Shown here: in pieces, positions 51,980 through 61,252 of the stretch
Layout: each line of letters opens with the position of its first letter
How positions within the stretch are numbered: the stretch's first letter is position 1
Source: Cryobacterium sp. SO1
GTDB taxonomy: Bacteria; Actinomycetota; Actinomycetes; Actinomycetales; Microbacteriaceae
DNA: 64,000 nucleotides
Assembly (NCBI RefSeq): GCF_004210215.2
Contig: NZ_CP067394.1
Span: forward strand, 3,286,001-3,350,000
Reading direction: 5' to 3'
Notes under the pieces: generated by a model
Databases searched by the model: none
The model's input: the letters and a program-made list of their open reading frames with translations, nothing else
Told to the model about the DNA's origin: nothing
Made by a program: the position numbers and the translations under genes

Positions 51980-52660
51980 TCAGGCGCCGGCCCAGATGGT
52001 GTCGATCATGTCGTGGGTGTAGCCATCCGGGCCCGCGTTCACCCAGACCGTGGCCAGCCAGATGCCGCCGCGCAGAAAGTGCGACTGGCCGAAGTTGTCG
52101 GTGTCGGTGGTGGTTTCGGTGATGCAGCGCAGCCCCCCGAGCTCTTCATAGCACTCCATGCCGAGCGCTCGGAGGCGGGCCTCCACCGCGGCGGTCTGCG
52201 CCTCGGTGACCCAGACCACGTTCGTGGCCACGCCGGTGCCGGAGGGCCCGACCGGGCTCACCCAACGGCAGCTGAGGTGTTCGGTGGCGTTGATGACGGC
52301 CAGCAGCTCGGGGTCGTCGGCGCCGTCGCTCACGTCAGCGCCGGGCTCGGTGGTCCACGGCGGGTTGAGCGCGAGGTCACCGAACGCGGTGACCATCGCG
52401 GGGCTGTAGATCTGATCGCACGACGCGGGCTTGGGCGTGCCGGGGGCGATCTCGGCGGTGGGCGCGATGACGGGAACTGGTTCCGGCGTCGAGGTGGGCG
52501 CCGGCCGGCCGGCCTCGGTGACTTCGGGGGTGTTCGCGGGCCAGGGCATCGAGACCACCCACACGGCGGCCGCGATGACGAGCACGGTCACGAGACCACC
52601 GATGATCAGCAGCACCAGCTGGCGGCCTGGTGTGATCGTCGGCGTTCCGTGAACGGGCAT
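51980..52660 (-). CDS. Membrane-anchored secreted protein, paralog family member 1
   Basis: 226 residues from ATG 52660 (GGGAGG before it). One N-terminal helix (LVLLIIGGLVTVLVIAAAVWV), a Thr/Pro linker (PAPTSTPEPVPVIAPTAE), then an extracellular domain. The domain has four Cys in ASCDQIYSPAM, LSCRWVSP, MECYEELGGLRCI, and ends NFGQSHFLRGGIWLATVWVN and GYTHDMIDTIWAGA. Two close relatives follow at 52736 and 55659. Function unknown; the Cys spacing suggests two disulfides. It may bind ligands at the cell surface. Confidence 0.82.
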   Translation of the reverse strand: MPVHGTPTITPGRQLVLLIIGGLVTVLVIAAAVWVVSMPWPANTPEVTEAGRPAPTSTPEPVPVIAPTAEIAPGTPKPASCDQIYSPAMVTAFGDLALNPPWTTEPGADVSDGADDPELLAVINATEHLSCRWVSPVGPSGTGVATNVVWVTEAQTAAVEARLRALGMECYEELGGLRCITETTTDTDNFGQSHFLRGGIWLATVWVNAGPDGYTHDMIDTIWAGA

Positions 52661-52735
52661 GCGGCCTCCCTGAGCGCGATCCTCCTGGAGGATTTTGCGC
52701 ACAGCATAGCCCGGACCGGGCGAGGCAGGTGCGGG

Positions 52736-53434
52736 TTAAGCGCCGGCCCAGATCGTGCCGACCATGTCGTGGGTGTAGCCATCAGGGCCCGCGTTCACGT
52801 AGTGCGTGGCCAGCCAGATGCCGTCGCGCAAGAAGTGCGACTCCCCCGCGATGCCGTCGCCGCTCTCGGCCGATTCGGCCACACAACGGATGCCGCCGAG
52901 CTCTTCGTAGCAGCTCTGGCCGAGAGTGTTCAGGCGCTGGTGGGCCGCCTCGGACTGTTCGGGGGTGACGAAGACCACGTTGGTGGTGAGTCCACTGTCG
53001 GACCCGCCGCCCTCGCTGCCCCAGATGCACGTGAGGTGTTCGGCGCTTTGAATCATGCTGGCCAGCTCGGAATCTTGCGTTCCGGCCTGCATCGCGGCCT
53101 GCGGGTCGGAGGACCAGGACGGGTTGAGCGTGCGGGTCTCGCTGAAGGTCGCCATCATGGCCGGGCTGTAGATCGCCTCGCAGTTCGCCGGGTGCGGGCC
53201 GGCTGGCGCGCTCGCGGTGGGGGCGGCACTGGCCACGGCGAGCGGCTGGGCCGTCGCGGACGGCGTGGGGCGGGTGCCCGGCAGGGTGTCGCTGCCCGAC
53301 GGAGTGCCCGCTCCCCCGCGCCAGACCACGAGCACCACGATCAGGGCCACGACCAACAGCACGCCGACCGCGCCGAGGGCGAACCACAGCGGGCGGCGGG
53401 ACGGTGAACCGGTCGGCATCGTTGCAGCACCCAT
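52736..53434 (-). CDS. Membrane-anchored secreted protein, paralog family member 2
   Basis: 232 residues from ATG 53434 with GAGGGGG upstream; the open frame to 53560 has no better start. Helix FALGAVGVLLVVALIVVLVV, linker TPSATAQPLAVASAAPTASA, then the same four-Cys domain (ANCEAIYSPAM, LTCIWGSEG, SCYEELGGIRCV) and the shared ending ESHFLRDGIWLATHYVN..GYTHDMVGTIWAGA. It lies 75 bases upstream of member 1. The IS1182 element sits about 145 bases before its start and may have moved its promoter away. Confidence 0.82.
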   Translation of the reverse strand: MGAATMPTGSPSRRPLWFALGAVGVLLVVALIVVLVVWRGGAGTPSGSDTLPGTRPTPSATAQPLAVASAAPTASAPAGPHPANCEAIYSPAMMATFSETRTLNPSWSSDPQAAMQAGTQDSELASMIQSAEHLTCIWGSEGGGSDSGLTTNVVFVTPEQSEAAHQRLNTLGQSCYEELGGIRCVAESAESGDGIAGESHFLRDGIWLATHYVNAGPDGYTHDMVGTIWAGA

Positions 53435-53578
53435 GGCGGTGACCCCCTCAGAGAATTTCCCCCAGCCTAGCGGCCGCGGTGGGTTGCCCCGGATGCGGTT
53501 GGGGGGGTTTCCCGCCGGGCCGATGCGGAGCATGATGGTGCCGAGCCACCGTGTGTTCATGACTCCTTGTTGCGCGAC

Positions 53579-55429
53579 CTAGGAGGGCGCTGAATATTAG
53601 GGGTCCAGTTGCCTCGGCGAGTTCTTAGAGTGTTTTTTTGCTCCGCTGTGGGGCTTTGTGCGGTCGACTGAGCGATCGGCCACGATGGTGGGATCTCGCG
53701 TCGGGGCTGATCGATGGGGCCGTAGTGGGCGGCTCTGCCGCCTGGGACCGTGCGCCGAGGTGGTCCTCGTGCGTCGGGGTGTTATCCAAGGGCCCAAACC
53801 CCGTTCTGGCTGGTCAAACCGAGGTTGAGGAGCCGTTTGAGATTGATCGCGGCAGCACGGATCACCCACCCCGCATTGTTCTTGGCAACGCCGCGGTAGC
53901 GGACCCGCCGGGCCCCGCGCGTCATCCACGCCAGCGTCCGTTCAATCATTGGACGGTGCTGGCGATAAAGGGCTTGAAAGTCCGGGTCCTGAGCGGTGAC
54001 GCGGTGCTCCCGGCGAACCTGATCCAGCGGATGAATCTGCATCTTCTTGCCGGACTTCGCGGTGGTGCACTGCGCCATCAGCGGGCAGGCCTGGCACGAA
54101 CTACCAAAACTGGCCCGTCGTTTCGGGCTGAGCGACCGGACGTTCCCGGCCGGGCAGGTCACGGTCTGCAGGGTTTCATCCACGGTGAAGTCATCGATGG
54201 TGAATCCGCCCGGAACGGCTCGGCCCAGCGGCATCGGCTTGATGATCGGCCGGTGCCCAGCGGCATGAATCTCGGTCAGGAGCCCGCCGCTGCCATAGGC
54301 CGAATCACCCAGCACGTCAATGTTTTGCTCACCGATGCTGACGTCGGCCGCGAGCAGCTCGCCGCCGCGAGCCGCGTCGCTGTTTTGCGAACCAGAGGCT
54401 TTCGTGAGCATTGCCGCCGTCACCAACCCGGTGTCGGGCTCCGCGTTGACGTGGGCTTTATAGCCGTCGATCTTTTTCTGGCGGCTCTTGTGCGCATGGC
54501 GGGCATCAGGATCGACGGTGGAAATCACCCGGTCGGGAGCGACCCGGCGGGCGATCCGCCACCGCCCGTCGGTCCCGTCGGACCCGTCGGCGGGTTCCAC
54601 GTCTTGGCCGGCGACCAAGGCAAGCAGCGCGACGGTTTCCTGCTGCTTCTTGTTGAGGATATGGACGTTGATGCTGCCCAGCAGAGCGAGAGCATCGGTG
54701 ACCAGGCGGGAGACGAGCTCGTCGCGGGCGTCGCGGTCGTCCCACGCAATGTCGGGCTTGCCCGGCTGGGAGTAATCATGGCCGGTCAAGCCGGCGACGC
54801 TCACGTCCGCGCCGGGGATCTCCCGGCCAACACGGCGGATCTGTCCGACCAGCTGCGTGACGGTGTCCTGCCGGGCAACCGCATCCTCCAAAATTGTTGA
54901 GTCCAACGCCCGGCGTTTGCGCCCCGACAATGCTCCGGACTGGGCAATGACCGCGGTCACGGCCTCAAAAATGCGGTGCGGCCGGTCACTGGCAGCCAAG
55001 CGTTTGCGCCAATAGACCAGCACGGTCGGGTGGAAAGAGGTTTCAGTCAGCGCGAACCCGCAGGCGGCTTTCCACCGCAGGTCATACGTCAACGCCTCGG
55101 CCGCTTCCCTGTCGGAAAGGTTGTGCAGTGTTTGCAACACCATCACCGACGCGATCACGTCCGCCGGTATTGACGGGCGGCCGTTCTGCGAGGAAAACAA
55201 GTCCGCAAACGCATCGTCGGGAAACAGCTCCCGACGGTGCGCTGCAAGGAAAGCGAACACCGATCCAGGCGGAAGCAAGTGCCCCGCTACGGCATCGACA
55301 TCGTAAATCTCACGCTGACCATCATCACAACCCTGCATCACCCCAGTCTTAACGACCAAGAGCCGACCCGCCGCAGGCGCGCCTTAAATAAGCGACACCC
55401 GCACCCAAAGTTGTTCAGCGGCCTCCTAG
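53579..55429. mobile_element. IS1182-family insertion sequence
   Basis: The ends show matching inverted sequence: left CTAGGAGGGCGCTGAA (53579-53594) and right, as reverse complement, CTAGGAGGCCGCTGAA (55429-55414), 15 of 16 identical. CTAG is palindromic, so the outer four bases may instead be a target duplication. Length is about 1.85 kb, with one intact transposase. It separates member 2 and member 3 of the paralog family. Confidence 0.85.
53782..55359 (-). CDS. IS1182-family transposase
   Basis: 525 residues, apparently full length. The N-terminal helix-turn-helix part (GSVFAFLAAHRRELFPDDAF, RPSIPADVIASVMVLQTLHN) is followed by DDE-type core motifs: RALDSTILEDAVARQDTV (first Asp), NIDVLGDSAYGSGGLL (second Asp) and the C-terminal RPMIERTLAWMTRGARRVRY (Glu). 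A zinc-like Cys cluster (SSCQACPLMAQCTTAKSGKK) lies between. The start may be Met 1 or Met 8 (MQGCDDGQRE). No frameshift seen, so it may still move. Confidence 0.93.
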   Translation of the reverse strand: MVVKTGVMQGCDDGQREIYDVDAVAGHLLPPGSVFAFLAAHRRELFPDDAFADLFSSQNGRPSIPADVIASVMVLQTLHNLSDREAAEALTYDLRWKAACGFALTETSFHPTVLVYWRKRLAASDRPHRIFEAVTAVIAQSGALSGRKRRALDSTILEDAVARQDTVTQLVGQIRRVGREIPGADVSVAGLTGHDYSQPGKPDIAWDDRDARDELVSRLVTDALALLGSINVHILNKKQQETVALLALVAGQDVEPADGSDGTDGRWRIARRVAPDRVISTVDPDARHAHKSRQKKIDGYKAHVNAEPDTGLVTAAMLTKASGSQNSDAARGGELLAADVSIGEQNIDVLGDSAYGSGGLLTEIHAAGHRPIIKPMPLGRAVPGGFTIDDFTVDETLQTVTCPAGNVRSLSPKRRASFGSSCQACPLMAQCTTAKSGKKMQIHPLDQVRREHRVTAQDPDFQALYRQHRPMIERTLAWMTRGARRVRYRGVAKNNAGWVIRAAAINLKRLLNLGLTSQNGVWALG

Positions 55430-55457
55430 TCCGCACTGTCTGTCACACGGTGGCTCC

Positions 55458-55602
55458 TCGCTGGTTGAGCGTGTCGAAACCATGCCTCGCTGGTTGAGCC
55501 TGTCGAAACCACTCCTCGCTGGTTGAGCCTGTCGAAACCACGCCTCGCTGGTTGAGCTTGTCGAAACCACGCCTCGCTGGTTGAGCTTGTCGAAACCTGG
55601 TG
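55458..55602. repeat. 29-bp tandem array of the dispersed repeat, 5 units
   Basis: Five units of TCGCTGGTTGAGCNTGTCGA plus AACCACNCC, starting at 55458, 55487, 55516, 55545 and 55574. It is a local expansion of the reverse-oriented dispersed element, just outside the right end of the IS1182 element. Confidence 0.9.
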
Positions 55603-55658
55603 ACGTGCGTTGAAAGGTCGGCTTACGGGGTCTCGACACGCTGGACCCACGACGTAGG

Positions 55659-56366
55659 TCAGCCCTCGGGCCAGAGGTTGTTCACGATGTCGAGTGTGTA
55701 TCCCTCAGGACCGGCATTCGAGTACTCCGTCGCCACCCAGATGCCGTCGCGCAGGAAGTGCGACTCGCCGAAGTAGCCCTCGTCGTTCGAGCCCTCCGTG
55801 GTGCAACGCAGCCCGCCCTGTTGTTCGAAGCAACTGTCGCCGCGGTCGGCCAGATGGGCCTGGATCGTGGCACTGTCTTCGGAGTCCACCCACACCACGA
55901 CGGTGGAGACGCCGGCTCCGGACGGCCCCTCGGGCATCCCCCACTGGCACAGGAGGGAGTCATTCGCATCGATGACTCCCTGCTGCACGGGGTCATCCTC
56001 GCCGATCTTCATGTCATTGTCGAGCGCGTCCAGCCACGCCGGGTTGAGTTCCATTCTGCCGAACGCGGCAACCATTTCGGCGCTGTACAAGTCGTCGCAG
56101 GATGCCGGCTGCGGCGTTACCGGGGCGGCTGAACTGCCCGGCGCGGGGGTTGCACCGGCACCGTTGCCGGTGGCAGGTGTGGTCGGCGCGACGGTCGCTG
56201 ACGGCGTGGGCCGGGCCGCTTCGGTGGCGGCCGGGGTGACGCCGCCGCGTGGCCAGAACACTCCGACGAGGATCGCCGCGACTGCGAGCACCGCAGCAAG
56301 CACCCCGACGATCACCCACAGCCGGCGTTTCGCCGGAGGGGGTGCCGATTTTGGCGCAGCGCCCAT
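55659..56366 (-). CDS. Membrane-anchored secreted protein, paralog family member 3
   Basis: 235 residues from ATG 56366. Helix LWVIVGVLAAVLAVAAILVGVF, linker ATEAARPTPSATVAPTTPAT, and the four-Cys domain: ASCDDLYSAEM, LLCQWGMPEG, SCFEQQGGLRCT. It ends GESHFLRDGIWVATEYSN and GYTLDIVNNLWPEG. More diverged than members 1 and 2. The N-terminus MGAAPKSAPPPAKRR resembles member 2 (MGAATMPTGSPSRR), so duplication probably predates the IS insertion. Confidence 0.82.
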   Translation of the reverse strand: MGAAPKSAPPPAKRRLWVIVGVLAAVLAVAAILVGVFWPRGGVTPAATEAARPTPSATVAPTTPATGNGAGATPAPGSSAAPVTPQPASCDDLYSAEMVAAFGRMELNPAWLDALDNDMKIGEDDPVQQGVIDANDSLLCQWGMPEGPSGAGVSTVVVWVDSEDSATIQAHLADRGDSCFEQQGGLRCTTEGSNDEGYFGESHFLRDGIWVATEYSNAGPEGYTLDIVNNLWPEG

Positions 56367-56431
56367 GAGTGACTTCCTCGCGGTTATCGCACAGCATAGT
56401 CCGACGGCTGGTCAGCGCTACTGGCCGATCG

Positions 56432-56493
56432 CGGGATCTCGACACGCTCGATCAACGTTGGGGCGGGATCTCGACACGCTCGATCAACGTTGG
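56432..56493. repeat. Two dispersed GATCTCGACACGCTCGATCA repeats
   Basis: Two direct copies of GGGATCTCGACACGCTCGAT, 34 bases apart, between member 3 and the GGDEF-EAL gene. Confidence 0.85.
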
Positions 56494-56621
56494 GCAAGTC
56501 AGGGGCTCGAGCGGCCCGCGCCGTTCTTGCCCGGCCCAGGAAGGATCAGCACGAATTCCTCTCCGCCGAAGCGGCAGAAGAGAGCCTCGCGGCCGAAGGC
56601 CAGATGCTGTTGGTTCGCGGT

Positions 56622-59510
56622 TCACGTGCGAAAGAGGACCGCGGGGGACGCGCTGGGCGCCGGCTTCGAGAAGAGGTAACCCTGGCCGTAGCGGCAGCCC
56701 ATCCCCTGCAGCAGGTCTCGCTGGTTGGTGGTCTCGATGCCCTCGGCCACCACATCCAGTTTCAGAGAATCCGCCAGCCGGAGTATGCCCTCCACGATCG
56801 CCCGATCATGGTCGGACCGTTCGAGGTCGCGTATGAACGACAGGTCGATCTTCAGCAGGTCAACGGTGAACGCGCGCAGGTGTGTGAACGACGAATAGCC
56901 GGTGCCGAAGTCGTCGATGGCGAGTCGTACGCCGAGGGCGCGCAGCTCCTGGAATGTCCGGGCGGTGGAGTCGATCGCCTCGAGCACAGCGCTCTCGGTG
57001 AGCTCCAGCCAGAGCTGGTCGGGGGGTAGACCCGAATCTTCGAGCGCGCGCCGGACGACCGCACCGAAGTCATCCTGCACGAACTGCCGGGCCGACACGT
57101 TGACGCTGACGGCCACGCCTCGTTCCAGGGCGGTCGCCGCGTGGCAGGCCTGGCTCAGCACCGTCGTCCCGATCCCCTTGATCAGACCGACCTCTTCGGC
57201 AATCGCGATGAAGTCTCTCGGGAAGACCAGCCCGCGCTCGGGCCGCCGCCAGCGCGCAAGGGCCTCGGTGGCCACGACTCGGTGTTCCTGCAGGTCAACA
57301 ATCGGCTGATACCACGTCTCGATCTCGCCCAGGGCGACGGCATCGCGCAGAGCCAGCTCGGTGTCGAGCCGCTGGTGAATGCGGTAGCGCAGGTCGTCGT
57401 CGAAGACCTCATAGCGGGCGCGGCCCCGCCCCTTCGCCTGGTACATCGCTTGGTCCGCGTTGCGCAGCAGCGACTCGGCGTCGTCGTACCCGAGCCCGAA
57501 GGCGATGCCGATGCTGGCGTCAACGGATGCACTCTGCTCGCCGATCAGGATCGGCTCGGCGATTGCCTTCTGGAAGGTGGCCGCGATCTTGTGCACGTCC
57601 CGGCTGCTGCCGACATCTTGGCAGATGACCACGAATTCGTCCCCGCCGATGCGGGACACCGTATCGGTCGCCCTGGCGTGCTGGCGCAGACGGGCTCCCA
57701 CTTGCAACAGGACGGCGTCGCCGGCGTGATGGCCGAGACTGTCGTTGACGAATTTGAACCTGTCGAGGTCGATGAACAGCACGGCGACACCGGTTCCGTG
57801 ACGCGACGCCTGGAGGAGAGCCTGGTTCAGCCGGTCGAGCAGCAGCAGCCGGTTGGGCAGGTTCGTCAGCGGGTCGTGGAAAGCCAGGTGCTCGACCCGC
57901 GCTTCGGCCAGGCGTCGGGCCGTGATGTCCTCGAGCTGGTACAGGAACCCGCTGGCCTGCTCGACCTCGTGGATCTCGGCGATGCTTACCTTGACCCAGG
58001 TTTGCTCGCTGTCGTCGCGTCGCATCCGACGGTCCATGCGGCGGCCGGTGGGACCGTCCGCGCCGCCGGCCGCGGACTCTGCGCCATCACCGTCGTTCGC
58101 CGGCATGAAGATCGTCTCGATGGGCTCGTTCAGCACCGGGGTGAACGGCCCGGCAAGCTCAAGGAGCCGTTTGTTCGCTGCGAGTACAGTTCCATCGATC
58201 GACACGATGGCCGTTCCGAGCGGCGACGAGGCGAAGGCTGCCTCGAAGCGGGCGCTCGCCGCCGACGCCGCGTTTTCGGCAGTACGGAGCGCGGTCACGT
58301 CGGTGACGCTGGCCAGGTGCCCGATCACGCCCATCGCGTCGGTCACCGGGGCGGTGCTCACCTGCACCCAATTGACCTGCCCGACGGGAGTGCGGAATCG
58401 CAAGGTGGTCTCATAGGGATCCCCGGCGGCGACGCTCTGTTGCCATTCGTGGCGAACCCGGCCGGCGTCGTCGGGATGCATGGCCGTGGCCCAGCCGTCG
58501 TGTCGCGATTGGTGCTCGGTGAGCCCGGTGAGTGCGAGCCACTGGTCGTTGGCAGTGACGAGCCCGCCCGCGGCATCCAGCTGCACGATGCCCACCGGTG
58601 CGATCTTGATCAGCGTGTGCAGTGTGTCGGCCGTTTCCGCCAGCTGACGGGTACGGGAGTTGACGGTTTCCTCGAGAGTGTGATTGGCCTCGGCGAGGGC
58701 GTGCATGGCGGCGTCCCGCTGGCGATCGAGCGTGCGCAGCCGGCGAGCCGCGATCCAGGCCAGCCCCGTGCCGAGCACGGTCATGGTCGCGATCAGGATG
58801 GCGACGCCAAAAAGCGTGTCGTACCAGCCCAGGTCCCGGCCCGCCAAGTCGAGCAGCCCCAGCACGAACGGACCGAGGACGAGCACCGGAATGACCGGGC
58901 GGAGCATGTGTCCCGCACTGCCCGGGTCGCGCAACAACGCGATCAGACCGCTGGCGGGACGCCGCAGCAGGATCGACAGCGACAAGACCGCCAGCCCGAG
59001 CGCCGTGGGCAGCGCCATGCTCGCGAATCCGCCGACGCTGTAGAGAGTGGAGACGCCGTAGGCGTAGCCGAGAACCGCGATCAAGCTGATCGTGAGCGCG
59101 CCGAGGGCCAGTCCGAGCATCACGCTGGCGCGGGAGAGCCGACTGGCGATCACTGATGCCCCGAGCAGCATCAGCGATACCGCCGTGGCCGGCGCCATGC
59201 GCGCGGCTTGGCCGTCGAAGTCGATTCCCAGGTCGTCGATTCCGAGCGATACCGCGAAGATGAACTCCGCCAGGGTGAGCGCACCAATCGCGGAAACGGC
59301 GAGGCCCAGGACCAGGGGTACTCGGCGCCGGTCGAGCAGTATCACGGCAGCCGAGACCAGAATGAAGGCCACGGCGGTCATCGGTTTGACCAACCACAGG
59401 CCGACGATGGCCTCGGGGATCGTTCCGAATCCGACGTACCAGCCGATGAGCACGATCACCCCGACGGCCCCGACGACGGCCGCCCCGATGTGACTGGTCA
59501 ACCGCATCAT
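56622..59510 (-). CDS. Membrane PAS-GGDEF-EAL c-di-GMP enzyme
   Basis: 962 residues. Eight or so membrane helices (1-260) form a sensor. A short coiled coil leads to PAS domains at about 295-405 and 420-535. The GGDEF domain (545-700) has an intact GGDEF at 622-626 and the inhibitory RxxD site (RATD, 613-616) at the canonical five-residue spacing. The EAL domain (715-955) has EAL (749-751), NVSARQF, ELTES, DDFGTG, KIDLSFI and AEGIET, all key metal/catalytic positions. Both synthesis and breakdown of c-di-GMP are thus possible. It may influence pili and polysaccharide made nearby (inference). The start is the first of two Met residues. Confidence 0.93.
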   Translation of the reverse strand: MMRLTSHIGAAVVGAVGVIVLIGWYVGFGTIPEAIVGLWLVKPMTAVAFILVSAAVILLDRRRVPLVLGLAVSAIGALTLAEFIFAVSLGIDDLGIDFDGQAARMAPATAVSLMLLGASVIASRLSRASVMLGLALGALTISLIAVLGYAYGVSTLYSVGGFASMALPTALGLAVLSLSILLRRPASGLIALLRDPGSAGHMLRPVIPVLVLGPFVLGLLDLAGRDLGWYDTLFGVAILIATMTVLGTGLAWIAARRLRTLDRQRDAAMHALAEANHTLEETVNSRTRQLAETADTLHTLIKIAPVGIVQLDAAGGLVTANDQWLALTGLTEHQSRHDGWATAMHPDDAGRVRHEWQQSVAAGDPYETTLRFRTPVGQVNWVQVSTAPVTDAMGVIGHLASVTDVTALRTAENAASAASARFEAAFASSPLGTAIVSIDGTVLAANKRLLELAGPFTPVLNEPIETIFMPANDGDGAESAAGGADGPTGRRMDRRMRRDDSEQTWVKVSIAEIHEVEQASGFLYQLEDITARRLAEARVEHLAFHDPLTNLPNRLLLLDRLNQALLQASRHGTGVAVLFIDLDRFKFVNDSLGHHAGDAVLLQVGARLRQHARATDTVSRIGGDEFVVICQDVGSSRDVHKIAATFQKAIAEPILIGEQSASVDASIGIAFGLGYDDAESLLRNADQAMYQAKGRGRARYEVFDDDLRYRIHQRLDTELALRDAVALGEIETWYQPIVDLQEHRVVATEALARWRRPERGLVFPRDFIAIAEEVGLIKGIGTTVLSQACHAATALERGVAVSVNVSARQFVQDDFGAVVRRALEDSGLPPDQLWLELTESAVLEAIDSTARTFQELRALGVRLAIDDFGTGYSSFTHLRAFTVDLLKIDLSFIRDLERSDHDRAIVEGILRLADSLKLDVVAEGIETTNQRDLLQGMGCRYGQGYLFSKPAPSASPAVLFRT

Positions 59511-59603
59511 GTGCCTCTGCTCCCGATAGGCAGGAGCGCCGGTCGTCCCGAGAATTCTATCGGCCCGCCGCTCGTCGCTGGGTTTCGACTCGGGACCTTC
59601 GAA

Positions 59604-60818
59604 TCAGGGCGTGCGCACGAGGGACGTCACATCGCGCCTCATCGACACCGGATACTCCGTCGTGGGGGTTCCGATGCGGAGGAGCATTTGGATCGTGTGC
59701 CCGTCGGGCGCGTATTCGTCATGAATTGCCGCATAGGGCACTGCCATTGTCGGGTATTCCTGCAGGACCTGGCTCAACGGTTGCATGACCAGGCCGAGGG
59801 TGCGGGCGTGGAGGCTGATCTGCGCGTACAGGATCCCGGCCTCGACTTGCTCCGACCGGGTATTGCCGGGCGTACTGACGAGTCCGTATGCGGCCGTGTG
59901 GTCCACGCCGGCCTCGGTGAGAGCGATCGCGTTCCTGGCTCCGGCAGCATCGTCGTTTAGCGCAGGAAAGACGGTGAGGAGACCTTGCAGGAAGTACTTC
60001 TTGACTCCGGTGGTTCCCTGACCCTCAACGGCGAATCCCGAACGCGCCTCGTTCTTGGCTTGCTCCGTGCCGTGGAACACTGCAGCGCTCTCCGCTGTGG
60101 CGGCGCGGTGCTGAGTCTCGATGAGGGTTCCCTCGACGCCGAATGCTCCGAGGGTAGTCAGGTCCTGTTGGTCGCTGAGTATGGAGACACTTGCCGCAGA
60201 GCCCTCGGCGAGGGCCGTCAACGCGTCCTTCTGCGCCACGGTCAGGGGCGCTGCCGTGTACGGGGCACGATTGGTGTCAGAGAGGAACAGGGACGGGTAG
60301 TCCTCGGTCGCCACGGAGGAGTCCTTCGCCAGGGTCACCCGAGCCACCGGCTGCTGGCTCATCGACGTCTCCAGGTCGTTCTCGTCATAGCTCCCGTCCG
60401 GGAACAACTCGAACGAGGCCGAGTACCCCAGCTCCGCCGCCGCGATCCGGAGGTAGGCGAGAAAGGCTCCCTGCGAAACCATGGTCTGCCGTGCATCCGG
60501 ATCGACGGCCGGGGTGAGTCTGCTCGGGTCGGCGTACAGGTCGAGAACGCCGGCATCGGCCTCATCGAGCACCACGTTCCACGGCTGCATGTTGTGCCCG
60601 CTGGGCGCCAAGACCGCGTGGGCGACCACCTGCATCCGAGCGTCGGTCGACCGCTGGTAGTAGGTCGCGCTCCACGGCTCGAGGTAGGTCGAGGGAACGA
60701 AGACCCCACCGACGGTCAGGATCGCCCCCAGACCCAGCCCGAGCACGCCGGCCACCGCCCCGATCGTGATGAACACGATCCGTCGGGCACGGTGCTTCTT
60801 TGGCGTGTGGTCGTTCAA
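59604..60818 (-). CDS. Membrane-anchored nitroreductase-family protein
   Basis: 404 residues. An N-terminal anchor (IVFITIGAVAGVLGLGLGAI) is followed by a nitroreductase-like fold of the Acg/Rv3131 type: VVAHAVLAPSGHNMQPWNVV (FMN phosphate loop with HN-x-QPW), DTNRAPYTAAPLT and a C-terminal GLVMQPLSQVLQEYP..LRIGTP. This family binds FMN and in Acg-type members may sequester rather than use it. It overlaps the downstream end of the next gene upstream by four bases (60815-60818), so it is in the same operon as the two membrane proteins. Confidence 0.85.
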   Translation of the reverse strand: MNDHTPKKHRARRIVFITIGAVAGVLGLGLGAILTVGGVFVPSTYLEPWSATYYQRSTDARMQVVAHAVLAPSGHNMQPWNVVLDEADAGVLDLYADPSRLTPAVDPDARQTMVSQGAFLAYLRIAAAELGYSASFELFPDGSYDENDLETSMSQQPVARVTLAKDSSVATEDYPSLFLSDTNRAPYTAAPLTVAQKDALTALAEGSAASVSILSDQQDLTTLGAFGVEGTLIETQHRAATAESAAVFHGTEQAKNEARSGFAVEGQGTTGVKKYFLQGLLTVFPALNDDAAGARNAIALTEAGVDHTAAYGLVSTPGNTRSEQVEAGILYAQISLHARTLGLVMQPLSQVLQEYPTMAVPYAAIHDEYAPDGHTIQMLLRIGTPTTEYPVSMRRDVTSLVRTP

Positions 60819-61252
60819 TGGTGATACTCCTTCTGCGAGGCGTCGATGATTGCTGGGCTGACACCAAGAAGAACGAGCACGCCGATGAGCTGGAGGGCGC
60901 CGAGTGCAAAGTAAACGGCCTGCAGGAAGGAGTACTCGCTCATAATCGCGAGCTCGACGAAAATCCAGATCATCATGCCGAATCCTGCGACGGCAGACAG
61001 CACCAACCCCTCAGCGCGCCTCAGCTGGAGGGCGAGGGCAGCCGCGAGTTGGGTGCCCCCGACGACGACTCCCAGAATCAGGCCGGGCACAAGGTATGAC
61101 ACGAAGGGGCTGCCCTCGAGGTACCGGAGTGGGACTCCCCCGCCATTCGCCGCGACGCCGAGAACGCCGCCGCCGAGCGCGGAAAGTGCGCCGAAGTAGA
61201 GCAGCACTGTGAGTGCCCGGCGAACAGCATACTGAGGGATCACGGGCGTCAC
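60815..61252 (-). CDS. Small membrane protein in the nitroreductase operon
   Basis: 145 residues from GTG 61252, which overlaps the upstream stop by four bases (GTGA); longer starts to 61756 give Arg/Pro-rich, non-family sequence. Four membrane helices: VLLYFGALSALGGGVLGVA, FVSYLVPGLILGVVVGGTQL, VAGFGMMIWIFVELAIM and AVYFALGALQLIGVLVLLG. No catalytic motif. Probably acts with the neighbouring membrane protein or as an anchor. Role unknown. Confidence 0.78.
   Translation of the reverse strand: MTPVIPQYAVRRALTVLLYFGALSALGGGVLGVAANGGGVPLRYLEGSPFVSYLVPGLILGVVVGGTQLAAALALQLRRAEGLVLSAVAGFGMMIWIFVELAIMSEYSFLQAVYFALGALQLIGVLVLLGVSPAIIDASQKEYHH

Noticed and set aside
55458..55602. Possible CRISPR array
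   Set aside because: 29-bp units have no spacers; they are tandem copies of the dispersed element.
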